This document shows, piece after piece, positions 1-6,117 of a stretch of DNA of 6,121 nucleotides. A model generated the notes under the pieces. It ran no database searches. It was not told where the DNA came from and saw nothing but the letters and a program-made list of their open reading frames with translations. Each line of letters opens with the position of its first letter. Position 1 is the first letter of the stretch. A program made the position numbers and the translations under genes. The stretch is from Actinomycetota bacterium (GTDB lineage: Bacteria > Actinomycetota > Actinomycetes > Nanopelagicales > Nanopelagicaceae): positions 1-6,121 of the forward strand of contig CANKXJ010000049.1 in the NCBI GenBank assembly GCA_947487595.1, given 5' to 3'.

Positions 1-337
1 CAGAAACTACGTTCTCCCAATTATGACCACCACCACGACTACGTGGAATGACGTGATCAATGGATGTGGCAGGTGCGGTGCAATACACACAGCGTCCACC
101 ATCTCTAGCAAAAATTGCCCGGCGAGATAGAGGAACTGCATGACGATAAGGAATGCGAACAAACTTATTGAGGCGAATAACTGACGGTAGTTCTATCTCA
201 CCGCCGGAGAAATGTAGGACTGATCCGGAATCTTCAATCATGGTTGCGCGGTGGTTGAGCACAAGGATGAGGGCACGGCGTTCAGTAATAACACCTAGTG
301 GTTCATAGGTGGCATTGAGCACCAGCGTCCGAGACAT
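1..337 (-). CDS. HNH endonuclease domain protein, 3' end cut off by window edge
   Basis: The first 112 codons are visible; the gene runs leftward out of the window. The protein opens MSRTLVLNATYEPLGV, the start I associate with a conserved actinobacterial HNH-nuclease family, and an N-terminal segment (about residues 1-72) precedes the nuclease fold. The fold shows a zinc-type C83-x-x-C86 pair, then D94-H95 in SIDHVIPRSRGG, then N106 and N109 (HNWENVV). The second Cys pair and the final His/Asn that normally follow ENVV lie beyond the edge, so completeness cannot be judged. The ATG at 335-337 is preceded by a good purine-rich ribosome binding site. HNH proteins cut or nick DNA through a metal ion held by the beta-beta-alpha fold; the physiological target of this family is not known to me. 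It is transcribed divergently from the MscS gene. No restriction or toxin partner is visible. I am sure of the domain and unsure of the biological role. Confidence 0.9.
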   Translation of the reverse strand, partial: MSRTLVLNATYEPLGVITERRALILVLNHRATMIEDSGSVLHFSGGEIELPSVIRLNKFVRIPYRHAVPLSRRAIFARDGGRCVYCTAPATSIDHVIPRSRGGGHNWENVVS

Positions 338-343
338 CGCTTT

Positions 344-354
344 CCTCTTTCCTT
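344..354 (-). promoter_or_regulatory. Ribosome binding site of the HNH gene
   Basis: On the minus strand the sequence before the ATG reads AAGGAAAGAGGAAAGCG. GAGG lies 6 nt from the start codon and a second AAGG lies further upstream. This is the only clear Shine-Dalgarno sequence I see in the window and it supports the start at 337. Confidence 0.6.
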
Positions 355-435
355 GCCTTGAGCAATTGGTTTATCTTGCCCCAAAACACCCGAGCGCGTG
401 GGTATTTACTAGCGATATTTAGGTAAAGATTTGGA

Positions 436-441
436 TAAAGT
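436..441 (+). promoter_or_regulatory. Possible -10 element (TAAAGT) for a near-leaderless mscS transcript
   Basis: TAAAGT fits the actinobacterial TAnnnT -10 pattern and ends 9 nt before the ATG at 451, so transcription would start within a few bases of the start codon. No Shine-Dalgarno sequence sits in the usual place, which agrees with leaderless translation, a common mode in actinobacteria. No convincing -35 box was found. The first three bases (436-438) are also the TAA that closes the reading frame upstream of the ATG. Such hexamers arise easily by chance, so this is a weak call. Confidence 0.3.
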
Positions 442-450
442 CTGACTTCT

Positions 451-999
451 ATGAACGATTCACTGCAAAACGCCCTGGACTGGATAAGCGGAACCCCCCT
501 GCGGGTGGCCATCATTCTTATCTCGGCCATGATTTCCCAGACCTTGGGAACCCGCGCAATCGAGCGGGCAATGAATCGATTAGCAACAGCTGATCTTGTC
601 CCCGGTCCGCGCAACATCGTTGCCCGTCAAAAAGAGCGCGCTCGCACCATTGGTGGAGTTTTATCCAGCACTCTAAAAACAGTTATCTGGGTTGTTGCTG
701 TGGCAATGGCCCTAGGTGAGTTTGGTTTTAACTTAGGACCGCTCATTGCATCTGCTGGAATTTTAGGTGTTGCACTGGGTCTTGGTGCACAGACTCTGGT
801 TCGAGATGTTCTCTCTGGAATCTTTATGCTGGTTGAAGATCAATATGGTGTTGGTGACCAAGTAGATGTGCTGGAAGTGCAAGGTGTTGTTGAAAAGGTT
901 GGTTTGCGTGTGACATGTGTGCGCGATAAAAAAGGAACGTTGTGGTATTTGCGAAATGGTGAAATTCTAAAAGTTGGGAATCAATCTCAATCTGGTTGA
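451..999 (+). CDS. MscS-type mechanosensitive ion channel lacking the usual C-terminal domain
   Basis: This 182-residue membrane protein belongs to the MscS family, whose channels open under membrane tension and release small solutes during hypo-osmotic shock. Hydrophobic segments lie at about residues 15-33 and 69-90. A Gly/Ala-rich pore helix (about 97-127, with ASAGILGVALGLGAQ and then LVRDVLSGIFMLVED) matches MscS TM3. The beta-domain follows (about 131-180: GVGDQVDV, GVVEKVGLR, GTLWYLRNGEILKVGNQSQ). The protein stops two residues after VGNQSQ, where homologues continue for roughly 90 or more residues as an alpha/beta domain completing the cytoplasmic cage. The downstream DNA encodes the globin on the other strand, so no frameshifted remainder can be there. 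An in-frame TAA at 436-438 and the absence of another good start support ATG 451. It may be a naturally shortened channel or a decayed one; the intact frame and conserved pore favour function. Family assignment is firm, activity is not. Confidence 0.88.
   Translation: MNDSLQNALDWISGTPLRVAIILISAMISQTLGTRAIERAMNRLATADLVPGPRNIVARQKERARTIGGVLSSTLKTVIWVVAVAMALGEFGFNLGPLIASAGILGVALGLGAQTLVRDVLSGIFMLVEDQYGVGDQVDVLEVQGVVEKVGLRVTCVRDKKGTLWYLRNGEILKVGNQSQSG
987..999. other. 13-bp tail-to-tail overlap of mscS and glbO
   Basis: The mscS stop codon (TGA, 997-999) lies inside the 3' end of glbO, whose stop is at 987-989 on the other strand. The two convergent genes therefore share 13 bp, leaving no room for a conventional terminator between them, and their transcripts must overlap at the 3' ends unless termination occurs within the coding regions. 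Confidence 0.85.
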
Positions 1000-1361
1000 T
1001 TGACCATGGCAGCTGCTGCCATCTCTAAATAGCTCCACAACTGCTCGCGAAGTTCAGGCTTCATCTCCACACCATCAACGGCTGTGCGCATTGCTTTGAT
1101 CCATGCATCATGTGCTGCGATATTGATATGAAACTGCGCATGGCGCATACGAAGACGGGGATGACCACGGTTTTCTTGATAGGTAGTTGGCCCGCCCCAG
1201 TATTGTTCTAAAAACCATTGCAAGCGCAGTGCTGCAGCCTTTAAATCACCCTCTGGATACATCGGACGCAAAATCGGATCAAGGGCCACCTGGGCATAGA
1301 ACTGAGACACTAAATCGGTGAAGAAAGCTTCGCCGCCTATTTCCTCATAAAACGAACTCAT
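987..1361 (-). CDS. glbO: Group II truncated haemoglobin (trHbO)
   Basis: This 124-residue soluble haem protein is near the roughly 128 residues of mycobacterial GlbO and aligns with it by memory along nearly its whole length (FYAQVA, FLEQYWGGP, RGHPRLRMRHA, YLEMAA). The proximal haem ligand is H74 (position F8). The distal pocket carries Y22 (B10), Y35 (CD1) and W87 (G8), the aromatic set typical of trHbO, which binds O2 very tightly. Proposed family roles include O2 delivery to the respiratory chain and detoxification of peroxide or nitrogen oxides; which applies here is open. An in-frame TAG at 1365-1367 means ATG 1361 is the first possible ATG start. No Shine-Dalgarno sequence is evident; the start lies 21 nt after the MFS stop codon, so it is probably the last gene of the operon. 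The 3' end overlaps the convergent channel gene by 13 bp. Confidence 0.96.
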   Translation of the reverse strand: MSSFYEEIGGEAFFTDLVSQFYAQVALDPILRPMYPEGDLKAAALRLQWFLEQYWGGPTTYQENRGHPRLRMRHAQFHINIAAHDAWIKAMRTAVDGVEMKPELREQLWSYLEMAAAAMVNQPD

Positions 1362-1382
1362 GATCTAAGGATAGCCATGACT

Positions 1383-2600
1383 TTATTTTTCAATTTTCAT
1401 AATCCTTCGCGCACCCACCGCTAGCGCGAGTACTGGAATCGCTGCACATAAGCATAACCAACCATAACTTAAGGTCCCGATAATCACACCGGCAATTGCT
1501 CCCCCGCCAGCGCCAGCTAAGTTCATTACTAAATCACTAGCCCCTTGGGATGCTGGTCGCATTTCAACTGAGACTGATTCAGATAAATAAGCAGAGCCTG
1601 CAATAAGTGTGCAGGACCAACCCAGACCAAGTAAGAAAAGACCAATTCCAAGTCTCACCGCATCATCTGCGGCAGCAGTGCCAGAAACAAGAGTTGAAAG
1701 CAACAAGATGGTTATACCAATTTGGATAACTCGCACACGCCCAAGGCGATCACTTAAAGATCCAACAATTGGTGAAAATGCATACATCCCCAAAACGTGC
1801 ACGCTAATAACAAAGCCAATGATTTGAAGTGAAACATCAACATGCTTCATATGAATAGGAGTCATCACCATCACTGACACCATTGCCACATGCCCGATTG
1901 CAATAGCACTAATAGCAAACAACGCCTTTGGATTAGAGCGAATGTGAGAAAGCGCAGCTTTAGTTGAGCCTTTATGTTGTTTAACGTTGGCCTGTTTTTC
2001 TGCCAAAAGATAAGGATCAGGGCGAAGAAAAAGCTGAATAACAACAGTTGCAAAAATTAACGTAGCAGCAGAGATCATGTATGGACCAACTAATGCCGGC
2101 AGATTGAAGCGCTCTGCCAAACGACCTGCTGGATCCATTAAATTAGGGCCCGCAACTGCGCCAATAGTTGATCCCCAGACAACAAATGAGAGTTGTTTTG
2201 CACGGGTTTCATCGGTTGCTAAATCAATAGCTGCAAAGCGGGCTTGGTAGCCAGATGCAGATGCAGCTCCGACTAAGAAAGTTCCTAGCAACATGAAAAA
2301 GATATTTTTCTGGGCACCGCCAACAACTGCACTAATAGATCCAACGACTCCTGCAACATAACCAACAGAGAGTGAGAGCCTGCGACCACCACGGGCAGTT
2401 AAGCGGGCAAGTGGCAGCGCCATAGCAGCTGCGCCTAAAACAGAGAAAGTCTGCGCCAGACCTGCCAGCGTTTCAGAATCGGTAATCGAGGAAACTAGTA
2501 ATGAACCAGCGGCAACCGTGCCTGCAACGCCAATGCCATTTAAGACTTGGGCAGTTGCCAGCGTGCGAACTACTTTCTGTTGCAGCGCTGTATTTGGCAT
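1383..2600 (-). CDS. MFS transporter, substrate unknown
   Basis: This 405-residue integral membrane protein has the usual length and about 12 hydrophobic segments of the major facilitator superfamily. A charged cytoplasmic loop (about 193-225) separates the two halves. The motif-A loop is clear in the second half (GSLSDRLGRVR, 280-290) and degenerate in the first (ARLTARGGRR, 65-74, without the Asp). The stretch GYQARFAAIDLA (118-129) followed by VVWGSTIGAVAGPNL (140-154) resembles actinobacterial MFS proteins of unassigned substrate that I recall as drug-transporter-like. I chose ATG 2600 because it overlaps the aglA stop as TAATG, the classic translational-coupling arrangement. A TTG at 2619-2621 would add seven residues (MGQNSFL) but lies inside aglA with no ribosome binding site. 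The position between aglA and glbO hints at sugar or metabolite transport, but the sequence does not show the substrate or even the direction. Confidence 0.9.
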   Translation of the reverse strand: MPNTALQQKVVRTLATAQVLNGIGVAGTVAAGSLLVSSITDSETLAGLAQTFSVLGAAAMALPLARLTARGGRRLSLSVGYVAGVVGSISAVVGGAQKNIFFMLLGTFLVGAASASGYQARFAAIDLATDETRAKQLSFVVWGSTIGAVAGPNLMDPAGRLAERFNLPALVGPYMISAATLIFATVVIQLFLRPDPYLLAEKQANVKQHKGSTKAALSHIRSNPKALFAISAIAIGHVAMVSVMVMTPIHMKHVDVSLQIIGFVISVHVLGMYAFSPIVGSLSDRLGRVRVIQIGITILLLSTLVSGTAAADDAVRLGIGLFLLGLGWSCTLIAGSAYLSESVSVEMRPASQGASDLVMNLAGAGGGAIAGVIIGTLSYGWLCLCAAIPVLALAVGARRIMKIEK

Positions 2601-2602
2601 TA
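2598..2602 (-). promoter_or_regulatory. TAATG stop/start overlap of aglA and the MFS gene
   Basis: On the minus strand the aglA stop TAA and the MFS start ATG share one A (position 2600). No AGGAGG-like site precedes the ATG, so ribosomes finishing aglA probably re-initiate on the transporter message. This arrangement decides the start I assign to the MFS gene. Confidence 0.65.
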
Positions 2603-4276
2603 AGAAACTATTCTGACCCAAACAGCGGTATCAGTGGGCAATGTATGACCGCTTATCGGTCCGCTTGAAACTAAAATTTGGCTGTTGCTTGGTAACTCAA
2701 TGGCTGCACCAAAGTTGATGTAACAAGCAAAATTGCCAGGACGCGCAAATGCAACAACATCTTTGCCCGCTTCAATCCACTCCATAGGACCATCGCCTAA
2801 GCCTTCTTCACCTTTGCGAATCGCCAGTGCACTTCGATACATAGACAGCGTTGATCCTTCAACACCATCTTGTGTGTCAACTGCGAACTTGCCCCACCAG
2901 GATGATTGTGGCAACCATGCTTGCTCTGGCTTTAGCGCAGCATTAGTTGAAAAACCAAAAGCCCCTGCTGAATCAGATGTCCATGGCATTGGAACACGGC
3001 AACCATCGCGGCCGCGATCTAAATAACCACTCATCTTCCAACGTGGATCAGTGAGACGATCTTCTGGAATATCACGCACTTCAGGAACGGCTAACTCTTC
3101 ACCTTGATACAGATATGTTCCACCAGGTAGAGCTAGCGTCATTAAAGCTGCGCTTCTAGCACGCAATGTGCCACGCGCAATGTTGAGCGCTTTAGGATCT
3201 CCTTGGCGTGCAAGGGTTGTATCACCCTGATTAGTAAGTCCAAGGTCTAGGCGATCAACTGAGCGCACAACATCGTGGTTGTTAAAGACCCATGAAGTTG
3301 GTGCACCAACTTCTTCCAGCGCATCAATTGAGTTATTAATCTTTCTCTTGATCTCTTTGGCATCCCAGAGCGTTGTTAGCATTTCGAAGTTAAAAGAGTT
3401 CTGTAGTTCATCTGATCGCACGTATCTGGCAATGCGCTCTGCAGGACTTACCCACGCCTCAGCTACTGCCATGCGATCTCCTGGGTATGAATCAAGGATT
3501 GTGCGCCATGCGCGATAAACATCGTGGACTCCCTCTTGATCCCAGAATGGTTTGTGTTCTGTGCCCAGCATGGCCGCTGCTGGATCTTTTCTAATATCTG
3601 GCAAGCCTTTTTCTTTAAACATTCCATGGGCAACATCAATGCGAAATCCTGCAACCCCACGATCTAGCCAGAACTTTAAAACTTGCTCAAAGTGGGCAAC
3701 AACTTCTGGGTTCTCCCAATTAAGGTCAGGTTGTTCAACAACAAAGAGATGTAAATACCACTGGCCTGGTTGTCCATCGGCTTCAATCACACGTTCCCAT
3801 GCACAACCACCAAAAACTGCTTCCCAGTTATTAGGTGGCAGATCTCCATTAGGTCCCTTGCCATCGCGAAAGATATAGCGGTTTCGTTCAGGTGAACCAG
3901 GAGCTGCTTTAAGGGCTGCCTGAAACCACTTGTGATCACTTGAAGTGTGGTTAGGAACAATGTCAACGATTAACTTAATTCCACAATCATTTGCTTCTTT
4001 AATGAGTTGTTCGGCTTGGGCCAAAGTTCCATAATCAGGTTCGATATCCATGTAATCAGAGACGTCATAGCCATGATCGTGTTGAGGCGATGGATACCAA
4101 GGTGAAATCCAAATCGCATCAATACCAAGTTCTTTTAAATATGGAAGACGTGAGCGAATACCTTCAACATCGCCAATGCCATCACCGTTTGAATCAGCAT
4201 AGGAGCGTGGATAAATCTGGTAGGTAACCGCATCCCGCCACCAGGCACGCTTTTTGCGCGAAGCTAACTGAGCCAT
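2600..4276 (-). CDS. aglA: Cytoplasmic GH13 alpha-glucosidase (oligo-1,6-glucosidase type)
   Basis: This 558-residue enzyme has the full length of the GH13 alpha-glucosidase group and removes terminal glucose from short alpha-glucans. All GH13 signatures are present in order: region I DIVPNH (105-110), region V QPDLN (182-186), region II GFRIDVAH (210-217) with nucleophile D214, region III AEAW with acid/base E273, and region IV NNHD with transition-state stabiliser D335. The loop DSNGDGIGD (28-36) matches the metal-binding loop of oligo-1,6-glucosidases. QPDLN, and Val (not Thr) after the nucleophile, suggest activity on alpha-1,6 links, perhaps with alpha-1,4 as well. The N-terminus is basic but not hydrophobic, so there is no signal peptide and substrate must be imported or come from internal glycogen or trehalose metabolism. 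The ATG lies 2 nt after the thioesterase stop. Trehalulose or sucrose hydrolases of GH13 are possible alternatives. Confidence 0.95.
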   Translation of the reverse strand: MAQLASRKKRAWWRDAVTYQIYPRSYADSNGDGIGDVEGIRSRLPYLKELGIDAIWISPWYPSPQHDHGYDVSDYMDIEPDYGTLAQAEQLIKEANDCGIKLIVDIVPNHTSSDHKWFQAALKAAPGSPERNRYIFRDGKGPNGDLPPNNWEAVFGGCAWERVIEADGQPGQWYLHLFVVEQPDLNWENPEVVAHFEQVLKFWLDRGVAGFRIDVAHGMFKEKGLPDIRKDPAAAMLGTEHKPFWDQEGVHDVYRAWRTILDSYPGDRMAVAEAWVSPAERIARYVRSDELQNSFNFEMLTTLWDAKEIKRKINNSIDALEEVGAPTSWVFNNHDVVRSVDRLDLGLTNQGDTTLARQGDPKALNIARGTLRARSAALMTLALPGGTYLYQGEELAVPEVRDIPEDRLTDPRWKMSGYLDRGRDGCRVPMPWTSDSAGAFGFSTNAALKPEQAWLPQSSWWGKFAVDTQDGVEGSTLSMYRSALAIRKGEEGLGDGPMEWIEAGKDVVAFARPGNFACYINFGAAIELPSNSQILVSSGPISGHTLPTDTAVWVRIVS

Positions 4277-4278
4277 TA

Positions 4279-4653
4279 TTACTCTGTCTCAAGGTATTTT
4301 GTTAAGAATGCACGTTGTTCATCACTCATGGGAGAAGATTTCTTAGTGCTCATGTCCACAGTGACTTGCACAGTTTTCACACGTGCCACAACTTCACCTT
4401 TCATCTTTATCTCATACGTCATTGTGAAAGAAGAGTTACCAATTGCACTCACCCATAGTTCGATGTCCAGGAATGTATCGCCATCATAAATAGGTGCGAT
4501 GAAATCAACTTCAGCACGGGCAACAACCATCTCTAAAATGCCCGACCAGGCAAAGCGGGCTTCTTGGGCATAGGTTAAATACACAGCGTTATTAACATGA
4601 CCAAAAGCATCTAGATCATCCCAGCGGACGTATTGCTTACTTTGATATCTCAT
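4279..4653 (-). CDS. Hotdog-fold acyl-CoA thioesterase (4HBT family)
   Basis: This 124-residue cytosolic protein is predicted to hydrolyse the thioester bond of an acyl-CoA. The N-terminal motif RWDDLDAFGHVNNAVYL (10-26) is the hallmark of the 4-hydroxybenzoyl-CoA thioesterase/FcbC-YbgC-like group. D15 occupies the catalytic Asp position just before GHVNN, and E31 on the hot-dog helix (YAQEAR) is conserved. A beta-sheet-rich second half (EVDFIAPIYDGD, then alternating strands up to VQVTVDM near residue 100) completes a single hotdog domain that should dimerise or tetramerise. Length is normal. The start codon follows the ettA stop with no gap and there is no obvious ribosome binding site, so translation is probably coupled to ettA. 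The acyl substrate cannot be read from sequence; short-chain or aromatic acyl-CoA are both possible. A similar small thioesterase near ettA is something I recall from other actinobacteria. Confidence 0.92.
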   Translation of the reverse strand: MRYQSKQYVRWDDLDAFGHVNNAVYLTYAQEARFAWSGILEMVVARAEVDFIAPIYDGDTFLDIELWVSAIGNSSFTMTYEIKMKGEVVARVKTVQVTVDMSTKKSSPMSDEQRAFLTKYLETE

Positions 4654-4656
4654 TTA
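4651..4656 (-). promoter_or_regulatory. Zero-gap TAA-ATG junction of ettA and the thioesterase gene
   Basis: On the minus strand the ettA stop codon (4656-4654) is followed at once by the thioesterase ATG (4653-4651). With no spacer and no clear Shine-Dalgarno sequence, this implies translation by re-initiation or a single operon message. Confidence 0.6.
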
Positions 4657-6117
4657 TCGAGTCAACTTTCTATATGTCACGCGGTGCGGACGTGCCGCAT
4701 CTGCTCCCAATCTTTGAATCTTGTTAGCTTCATAGGATTCGAAGTTTCCTTCAAACCAGAACCACTTTGAATCACCTTCATAGGCCAAGATGTGAGTTGC
4801 TACGCGGTCAAGGAACCAGCGATCGTGGGAGATAACCACGGCGCAACCCGGAAACTCTAGAAGTGCATTTTCTAGTGAGCCTAAAGTTTCAACATCTAAA
4901 TCATTTGTTGGCTCATCGAGGAGTAATAGGTTTCCACCTTGCTTAAGTGTGAGAGCCAAGTTCAAACGGTTGCGCTCACCTCCCGATAAAATTCCAGTTG
5001 GCTTTTGTTGATCCGGGCCTTTAAAACCAAAGCAAGAAACATAGGCACGTGAAGGCATTTCCACTTGGCCGACCTTAATGAAATCAAGACCGTCAGAGAC
5101 AACTTCCCAGAGAGTTTTCTTTGGATCTAATCCACCACGGGACTGGTCAACGTAGGAAATCTTTACAGTTTCACCGATCTTTACAGTTCCAGAGTCTGGA
5201 GTTTCAAGACCAAGCAAAGTCTTAAACAAAGTTGTTTTACCCGCACCGTTAGGCCCAATTACTCCCACAATTCCATTGCGTGGCAAAGTAAATGAAAGAT
5301 CATCGATGAGAAGACGATCACCAAAGCCCTTAGTCAGATTCTCCACTTCAACAACAACATTACCTAGACGTGGTCCAGGTGGAATTTGAATCTCCTCAAA
5401 GTCGAGTTTGCGCATCTTGTCAGCTTCAGCTGCCATCTCTTCATAACGGGCAAGACGGGCTTTAGATTTAACTTGGCGGCCCTTAGCGTTTTGGCGCACC
5501 CATTCAAGTTCTTCCGTTAAACGCTTTGCGCGCTTGGCATCTTTTTGGCCTTCAACCTTTAAACGCGCTGACTTTGTTTCTAGGTAGGTGGTGTAGTTAC
5601 CTTCATAGGGATAAGCACGACCTCTATCGAGTTCTAGAATCCACTGGGCAACGTTGTCCAAGAAATATCTATCGTGCGTGATCGCAACTACTGCGCCAGC
5701 ATATTTATTTAAATGTTGCTCTAACCACAATACAGATTCAGCATCTAGGTGGTTAGTTGGCTCATCAAGGAGCAGTAGATCTGGGGCTTGCAAGAGTAGT
5801 TTGCAGAGTGCTACGCGGCGCTTTTCACCACCAGATAAAACTGACACATCGGCATCTGCTGGTGGGCAACGAAGTGCATCCATAGCTTGTTCTAACTGTG
5901 AATCTAACTCCCAAGCATTGCGGTGATCGAGTTGTTCTTGCAGCTCACCCATTTCAGCTAATAACTTGTCATAGTCAGCATCTGGGCTAGACATCTCATC
6001 GCTAATTGCATTGAAGCGATCAAGCATTGCAACAGTTTCTGCCACGCCTTCTTTAACGTTATCAATCACGTTTTTAGATTCATTTAACTGCGGCTCTTGA
6101 AGCAAAATTCCAACGGT
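4654..6117 (-). CDS. ettA: EttA-type ABC-F ATPase (energy-dependent translational throttle), 5' end missing
   Basis: About 487 codons are visible; compared with mycobacterial homologues some 70 N-terminal residues, including the Walker A of the first ATPase domain, are absent. The homologous frame is readable from ACC at 6115-6117 (TVGILLQEPQLNESKNV). Counting from the TTG at 6103-6105 as residue 1, domain 1 has LSGGE (90-94), Walker B LLLDEP (111-116) and switch His H144. A basic coiled linker (about 175-245, ending IPPGPRLG), the tRNA-contacting segment of ABC-F proteins, follows. Domain 2 has Walker A GPNGAGKTT (284-292), LSGGE (373-377), Walker B LLLDEP (394-399) and H427. There are no membrane segments, so it is not a transporter subunit despite frequent annotation as one. 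EttA binds the ribosomal E site and gates the first peptide bonds according to ATP/ADP level. An in-frame TAA sits at 6118-6120, at the extreme edge; it may be an end-of-contig error. This is probably the upstream gene of the operon. Confidence 0.93.
   Translation of the reverse strand, partial: TVGILLQEPQLNESKNVIDNVKEGVAETVAMLDRFNAISDEMSSPDADYDKLLAEMGELQEQLDHRNAWELDSQLEQAMDALRCPPADADVSVLSGGEKRRVALCKLLLQAPDLLLLDEPTNHLDAESVLWLEQHLNKYAGAVVAITHDRYFLDNVAQWILELDRGRAYPYEGNYTTYLETKSARLKVEGQKDAKRAKRLTEELEWVRQNAKGRQVKSKARLARYEEMAAEADKMRKLDFEEIQIPPGPRLGNVVVEVENLTKGFGDRLLIDDLSFTLPRNGIVGVIGPNGAGKTTLFKTLLGLETPDSGTVKIGETVKISYVDQSRGGLDPKKTLWEVVSDGLDFIKVGQVEMPSRAYVSCFGFKGPDQQKPTGILSGGERNRLNLALTLKQGGNLLLLDEPTNDLDVETLGSLENALLEFPGCAVVISHDRWFLDRVATHILAYEGDSKWFWFEGNFESYEANKIQRLGADAARPHRVTYRKLTR

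Noticed and set aside
1..337. HNH protein as part of a restriction, toxin or mobile-intron system
   Set aside because: The N-terminus matches a widespread chromosomal actinobacterial family, and no methylase, antitoxin, intron or repeat boundary is visible next to it.
303..617. 104-codon minus-strand open frame across the spacer and the start of mscS
   Set aside because: It overlaps both the HNH start and the well-supported channel gene and shows no family resemblance; it is a chance frame.
1006..1022. Perfect inverted repeat, ATGGCAGC-T-GCTGCCAT, just inside the glbO 3' end, as a possible terminator for mscS
   Set aside because: It encodes the Met-Ala-Ala-Ala-Ala-Met run of the globin, the loop geometry is poor (six pairs at most with a 5-nt loop) and no T-run follows on either strand.
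2601..2621. Longer MFS protein beginning at TTG 2619-2621
   Set aside because: It would extend 22 bp into aglA with no ribosome binding site, while ATG 2600 gives a TAATG coupling junction and a normal N-terminus.
2733..3878. Several plus-strand open frames of 79-108 codons inside aglA
   Set aside because: They lie opposite a complete GH13 gene with all catalytic motifs and have low-complexity, non-family sequences; these are antisense shadows.
5654..5926. 90-codon plus-strand open frame opposite the first ATPase domain of ettA
   Set aside because: Ser/Cys-rich composition typical of antisense to a conserved gene; no ribosome binding site or recognisable domain.
4654..6117. ABC protein as a drug-efflux or antibiotic-resistance gene
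   Set aside because: No membrane domain exists in or beside it, and its linker and motifs match housekeeping EttA and not resistance-type ABC-F proteins.
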